Assembly (NCBI RefSeq): GCF_932526225.1 | Contig: NC_064034.1 | Location: 16,752,887 to 16,816,886 of the forward strand | Length of the DNA stretch: 64,000 bases | Direction: 5' to 3' | From: Nematostella vectensis | Lineage: Eukaryota; Cnidaria; Anthozoa; Actiniaria; Edwardsiidae | Shown here: piece by piece, positions 60,701 through 64,000 of the stretch | Layout: every line of letters starts with the position of its first letter | Numbering within the stretch: the first letter of the stretch is position 1 | Position numbers and translations under genes: made by a program | The notes under the pieces: model-generated | Database searches by the model: none | Seen by the model: only the letters and a program-made list of their open reading frames with translations | What the model was told of the DNA's origin: nothing

Positions 60701-62821
60701 TTGTGAGTGGCTTCTTGCTGGATTTCCCGGCCGAAGTCCGGGAATGCGCGGATGCTATCGTCGGTGCAAGGTAAGAGCTCAGATTTGTACCTTCTTCCTT
60801 CGCCAGACATCGCTTTTTACAGAGCAGCCTTGCGATGAAAACGATACGCCACACTTTCGTGTGTGGTTTTGCACTGAAAGCCAAAACTGTAATAGTCGCC
60901 TCCTCTATATATGGAAGTTTGATGATAACAAAAAGCACCTAATTTGCTATGATTTTACCAAACATGACGTGTGTGGTTTGCTTGCAGTGTGGAGATCTAC
61001 GCGCGCATGAGTACTGATCTTCTACCGACGCCGGCCAAGTCGCACTACGTGTTCAACCTTCGTGATTTGTCAAAGTGCATTCAAGGTACCTTTATAAGTC
61101 AATGGACGTTCAAACCAGCTGTTCCAATAAACCTCTCCGTCTTTTTGTTCTCTTCTTTTAACATATTTTGTTGTACATACTTCACGTGCTTCGGAAGGAA
61201 CTGATCATGTTAATGTGCAGGCGTACTGCAAGCGGACCCTGGCGTGATCCGTGACAAAGGACAGATTTTCAGGCTGTTCTGCCACGAGGCGTCACGTGTC
61301 TTCCAAGATCGACTCATCAACAAAGAAGACAAGACCTTCTTCAACACCATCATGTCGGAGATGGCACACAAGCACTTCCAACAGGCTAGTATTCACTGTT
61401 TGCTTTATACTAACTTTCAAATAAGGCCAAAGCACGTACGGGAAACAAATCAAAAGGAAACTCTAGCTGCGAAGCTATGAAGTTTACGAGAAAGTGTTCA
61501 TGTATAGGACTATGCTGTATTTTGCAGTTTTTATGATTTCGGTTTGCTTGTATCTCCTTTTTTTTAATCCCAGTTTCTTATTCCTCTACAGAACATGGAG
61601 CCCGAGAAGTTCGAGACAAACCCTATCCTGTTTGGCGACTTTATGAAGATGGGTGCGGATCCCGCCGATAAACTCTATGAGGAGCTGACTGACTTGAAGA
61701 AAGTCAAGAATCTCTTGACCGATGTGAGTACAGCCGCTTTCCAGGGCGCTTATTTATCATGCTAACATGTTTTTGTTGTACCAGCCCTTGCAGACGTTTC
61801 CATGCTGTTTGCATTCAGTGACTTGTCTGTATTGTTTGCTTGTGGAGACTCATAAGATCGCTTCTCTGGTTCTAGTACCTTGACGACTACAACATGAACT
61901 CTTCCAAAGAAATGAAGCTTGTTTTCTTCATGGATGCCATCGAGCACATCTCACGGTAAGTCTAAGCCTGGGTGTGACCAAGCTTTTTTGTGATGAAGGC
62001 TGTCAATCACTTACCTTGCCTTACCTATCCTATTCGCGTTCGATTGCACATAAGGTCTTCAGACGCTACAGTAAATCTATCATAATAAATTTTGCATAAA
62101 TTCCATTTCAATTTACCATATCTTCTTTCTAAATGGTACTCTCGTATCACCGCGACTTCACAGACTGCATAACGCAACGTTCCTCGTGTTTTGTTTAATC
62201 TCTATCTTATAGGATAGCCCGTATGGTTCGCCAGCCTAGGGGTAACGCATTGCTAGTTGGTGTCGGTGGTACTGGCAAGCAAAGTCTTACAAGGTATTGT
62301 AGTCTTTCTCCCTGGTCCTCGCATGAGGTCCCACTGTATCTACATTTATCATTACTCCCCATTGCTATTACCCGTTTACTATGTTTGTGTTTAATGTATT
62401 TATATTGAGGTCCTCTACTTTCCATTGCTATTACCCGTTTACTGTGCTTGTGTTAACTGTGTTTATATTGAGGTCCTGTACTTTCCATTGCTATTACCCG
62501 TTTACTATGTTTGTGTGTTATGTATTTATATTGAGGTCCTGTACTTTCCATTGCTATTACCCGTTTACTATGCTTGTGTTAACTGTGTTTATATTGAGGT
62601 CCTGTACTTTCGCTCCCCTGTCTTGTTGTACGGCTGTTGTACTCCTCTGAAGAGTATTTTCTCTCCCTAGATTGGCTTGCCACATGTCGGCGTACAAGTG
62701 CTTCCAGATTGAGCTGACGCGCGGTTATGACTACTCCGCATTCCGAGAGGACCTCAAGAAGCTGTACGACGTCGCGGGAGTCAAAGGCGAAAACACCGTC
62801 TTTCTTTTCACAGACACACAG
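36736..62821 (+). CDS. DNAH6: Axonemal dynein heavy chain, DNAH6 orthologue (partial, 3' end beyond window)
   Basis: Motor subunit of a single-headed inner dynein arm of cilia and flagella. 52 coding exons (2,532 codons) are visible; starts: 36736, 37026, 37484, 38294, 38595, 38809, 39127, 40527, 41447, 41967, 42494, 42893, 43310, 43578, 43940, 44203, 44552, 45010, 45498, 46882, 47244, 47814, 48316, 48784, 48928, 49315, 50625, 50953, 51580, 51896, 52376, 52930, 53551, 54277, 54666, 54900, 55303, 55480, 56097, 56513, 57411, 58673, 59528, 59819, 60346, 60697, 60988, 61221, 61592, 61876, 62213, 62671. Tail about 1-1470; P-loops: AAA1 GPAGTGKT (1495), AAA2 GPTGSGKT (1776), AAA3 GTTGVGKS (2120), AAA4 GVGGTGKQ (2471). 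Stretches such as [27 protein letters not shown] and [16 protein letters not shown] favour DNAH6 over DNAH1/3/7/12 (from memory of the family). Stalk, AAA5-6 and C-terminus are missing. Confidence 0.92.
39246..40172 (+). repeat. About 40-bp array copying the DNAH6 exon 7 end and donor
   Basis: The unit contains CCCAACTGGCATGTATG|GTAAGC, that is the last 17 bases of exon 7 plus the 5' splice site, then CTGTGGTACATAATAAG. After the true donor at 39263 about 20 further copies keep GTAAGC. Some units carry an alternative GTATGCAG|GTAAGC or GCATTTATG. The array fills two thirds of intron 7. Its minus-strand translation gives artificial MPVGLI and [10 protein letters not shown] frames. Confidence 0.95.
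41403..41437. repeat. Short TTA microsatellite near exon 9
   Basis: A run of ATTATTATTATT about 10 bases upstream of the exon 9 acceptor of DNAH6; it may form part of the pyrimidine tract region. Confidence 0.8.
45680..46800 (+). repeat. 85-bp array copying the DNAH6 exon 19 end and donor
   Basis: The unit carries GAGGCATCCCTCGAGGGTAT and CCTCAAGAAG|GTAATG, identical to the end of exon 19 and its donor (45708), then ATAGCATGAGAATCAGGCAT. Copies with the donor at 45793, 45878 and onward are spaced 85 bp; several copies have GAAATG in place of GTAATG. About nine close copies reach 46400, and degenerate ones continue to about 46800. Confidence 0.93.
49140..49314 (+). repeat. Two to three diverged copies of the DNAH6 exon 26 acceptor region
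   Basis: TTTGTATTGTATT-plus-C-rich blocks ending in AG occur before 49238 and before the true acceptor 49314; an older relative ends at 49147. Intervening text repeats CCCA(C/T)AGTA and GCCTT. Confidence 0.65.
52719..52929 (+). repeat. 31-bp array copying the DNAH6 exon 32 acceptor
   Basis: TTGTTGCTTCTCTAG|GCTTC recurs with AG at 52736, 52767, 52798, 52867 and 52898 and at the true acceptor 52929; one copy has TAT instead of TAG. The unit after 52798 reads GCTTCCCGCTTAATGTTTGA, nearly the first 20 bases of exon 32. Confidence 0.93.
53823..54200 (+). repeat. Degenerate G-rich array seeded at the DNAH6 exon 33 donor
   Basis: The donor sequence GGTGAGTCAGAGGTGCACCA at 53822 onward is echoed by about eight imperfect GTCAGAGGTG(C/G)A blocks through the intron. 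It is strongly G-rich on the plus strand and could form G-quadruplexes. Confidence 0.7.
56735..56845 (+). repeat. 25-26-bp array copying the DNAH6 exon 40 donor
   Basis: About five units of GTCCGG|GTAAGTAGTTACA follow the end of exon 40. Extra GTAAGT sites are at 56791 and 56816, and GTAGTT variants lie between. Confidence 0.9.
57713..57958. mobile_element. TTAA MITE, copy 4 (family A)
   Basis: 246 bp, flanked by TTAA at 57709-57712 and 57959-57962, same orientation as the copy at 3127 and close to it in sequence and length. It lies in DNAH6 intron 41 and explains an open frame starting at 57664. Confidence 0.92.
59140..59527 (+). repeat. Array copying the DNAH6 exon 43 acceptor
   Basis: CGCTTGTCTAG or CGCTCGTCTAG followed by GTG occurs with AG ending at 59194, 59246, 59316, 59368, 59405 and 59457 and at the true acceptor 59527. 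Spacer text alternates between two related forms. At about 59146 a copy of the exon 42 end and donor (ATCCTAG|GTATGGTAATG) also appears. Confidence 0.92.
60100..60350 (+). repeat. Array copying the DNAH6 exon 45 acceptor and exon start
   Basis: TTGTACCACAG|GACATTACCATCTG ends its AG at 60170 and repeats the first 14 bases of exon 45 with one change. A second copy has AG at 60283 (GACACGATTTGG), and the true acceptor is 60345. An older piece with CCATCTGCCATTGTGTATG is at about 60115. GTATGTT(A/C) blocks separate the units. Confidence 0.85.
62320..62625. repeat. 62-bp minisatellite in DNAH6 intron 51
   Basis: About five units containing GAGGTCCTGTACTTTCCATT and GCTATTACCCGTTTACT. Two sub-variants alternate (TGTGTTAACTGTG and TGTGTGTTATGTA). 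The unit does not include a splice junction. Confidence 0.92.
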
Positions 62822-62984
62822 GTAATGCAGACAAAAGCAAATGTTGTTCTCTTTCTTGAGGCTTCAAAGAACGTCCAGTGTTTTGCTTTTGTATGAAGAA
62901 GCTGCGATGCTGCACAAGCAGTGGTACAGTAACATCGACAACTAGAGCATCCTCGCAATAACTACAATTACAGCCTCTTTACAT

Positions 62985-64000
62985 TAAATACAACTGTCCA
63001 ACTACAGCCTTCTTACAACGACTACAACTACAGCCTTCTTACAACGACTACAACTACAGCCTTCTTACAACGACTACAACTGCAGCCTCCTTACAACGAC
63101 TACAACTAAAGCCTTCTTACAACGACTACAACTACAGCCTTCTTACAACGACTACAACTAAAGCCTCCTTACAACGACTACAACTACAGCCTTCTTACAA
63201 CGACTACAACTACAGCCTTCGTACAACGACTACAACTAAAGCCTTCGTACAACGACTACAACTAAAGCCTTCTTACAACGACTACAACCACAGCCTTCTT
63301 ACAACGACTACAACTACAGCCTACAACTAAAGCCTTCTTACAACGACTACAACTACAACCTTCGTACAACGACTACAACTAAAGCCTTCGTACAACGACT
63401 ACAACTACAGCCTTCTTACAACGACTACAACTACAGCCTTCTTACAACGACTACAACTACAGCCTCCTTACAACGACTACAACTAAAGCCTTCTTACAAC
63501 GACTACAACTAAAGCCTACAACTACAGCCTTCTTACAACGACTACAACTAAAGCCTTCTTACAACGACTACAACTAAAGCCTTCTTACAACGACTACAAC
63601 TAAAGCCTTCGTACAACGACTACAACTACAGCCTTCTTACAACGACTACAACTACAGCCTTCTTACAACGACTACAACCACAGCCTTCTTACAACGACTA
63701 CAACTACAGCCTTCTTACAACGACTACAACTAAAGCCTTCTTACAACGACTACAACTACAGCCTTCTTACAACGACTACAACTACAGCCTCCTTACAACG
63801 ACTACAACTACAGCCTACAACTAAAGCCTTCTTACAACGACTACAACTAAAGCCTTCTTACAACGACTACAACTACAGCCTTCTTACAACGACTACAACT
63901 ACAGCCTTCTTACAACGACTACAACTAAAGCCTTCTTACAACGACTACAACTACAGCCTTCTTACAACGACTACAACTAAAGCCTACAACTAAAGCCTTC
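62985..64000. repeat. 26-bp minisatellite at the right edge
   Basis: About 39 copies of a unit with CTTACAACGACTACAACTAC and AGCCTT, varying in ACAGCC/AAAGCC and CTTC/CTCC/CGTAC. It starts about 165 bases after DNAH6 exon 52 and runs off the window. The CTACAG|CC words resemble acceptors; whether the next exon seeded it cannot be seen. Confidence 0.95.

Larger units (their letters stand above)
57411..62821 (+). other. DNAH6 AAA3 and start of AAA4 (exons 41-52)
   Basis: Exon ends: 57632, 58820, 59634, 59869, 60477, 60770, 61085, 61384, 61723, 61955, 62293, 62821. The AAA3 Walker A is split by intron 41 between the lysine (exon 41) and the serine (exon 42). Walker B is [10 protein letters not shown] in exon 43; [15 protein letters not shown] follows in exon 45. 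AAA4 Walker A is at 62259-62282 and the last exon ends at VFLFTDTQ. Intron 48 (61385-61591) appears to use a GC donor. Confidence 0.9.

Overview
This is eukaryotic nuclear DNA, most likely from a cnidarian close to sea anemones such as Nematostella. That placement is an inference from an innexin-type channel gene, intron-rich animal genes with canonical GT-AG junctions, many short DNA transposons, and an AT-rich background with CpG-containing exons. No bacterial, viral or organellar gene layout is visible. The order is: tandem repeat; mitochondrial phosphate carrier SLC25A3 (minus strand, 7 coding exons); a divergent cytochrome P450 (plus, 4 exons); an unrecognised coiled-coil gene (plus, 7 exons); the spliceosome/transcription cofactor PQBP1 (plus, 9 exons); an unrecognised proline-rich/acidic nuclear-type protein (minus, 3 exons); a gene-free repeat-rich stretch of about 5 kb; an innexin-like channel gene (plus, 2 exons); about 3 kb of almost pure tandem repeat; and the first 52 coding exons of an axonemal inner-arm dynein heavy chain of the DNAH6 type (plus, running off the right edge after AAA4).

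Exon chains were assembled by hand from reading frame, splice dinucleotides and phase. In every gene the summed exon length is a multiple of three: SLC25A3 319 aa, P450 500 aa, coiled-coil 266 aa, PQBP1 247 aa, innexin-like 395 aa, DNAH6 2,532 codons so far. The genes are ordinary housekeeping, ciliary and membrane genes with no shared pathway. SLC25A3 and P450 share a short divergent upstream region of about 0.5 kb.

The most unusual property is a pattern rather than a gene. At least ten introns carry tandem arrays or duplications whose unit includes the true splice junction, often with a few bases of the flanking exon. One intron of DNAH6 therefore holds about twenty copies of its own 5' splice site, and others hold series of copied 3' splice sites with exon-like starts. 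A perfect 40-bp duplication at an exon end of the coiled-coil gene looks like a young example. The window also has a four-copy TTAA-flanked MITE family, two back-to-back TTAA elements sharing one target site, two longer terminal-inverted-repeat elements in introns, and fold-back hairpins. Many open frames in the window are only translations of these repeats.
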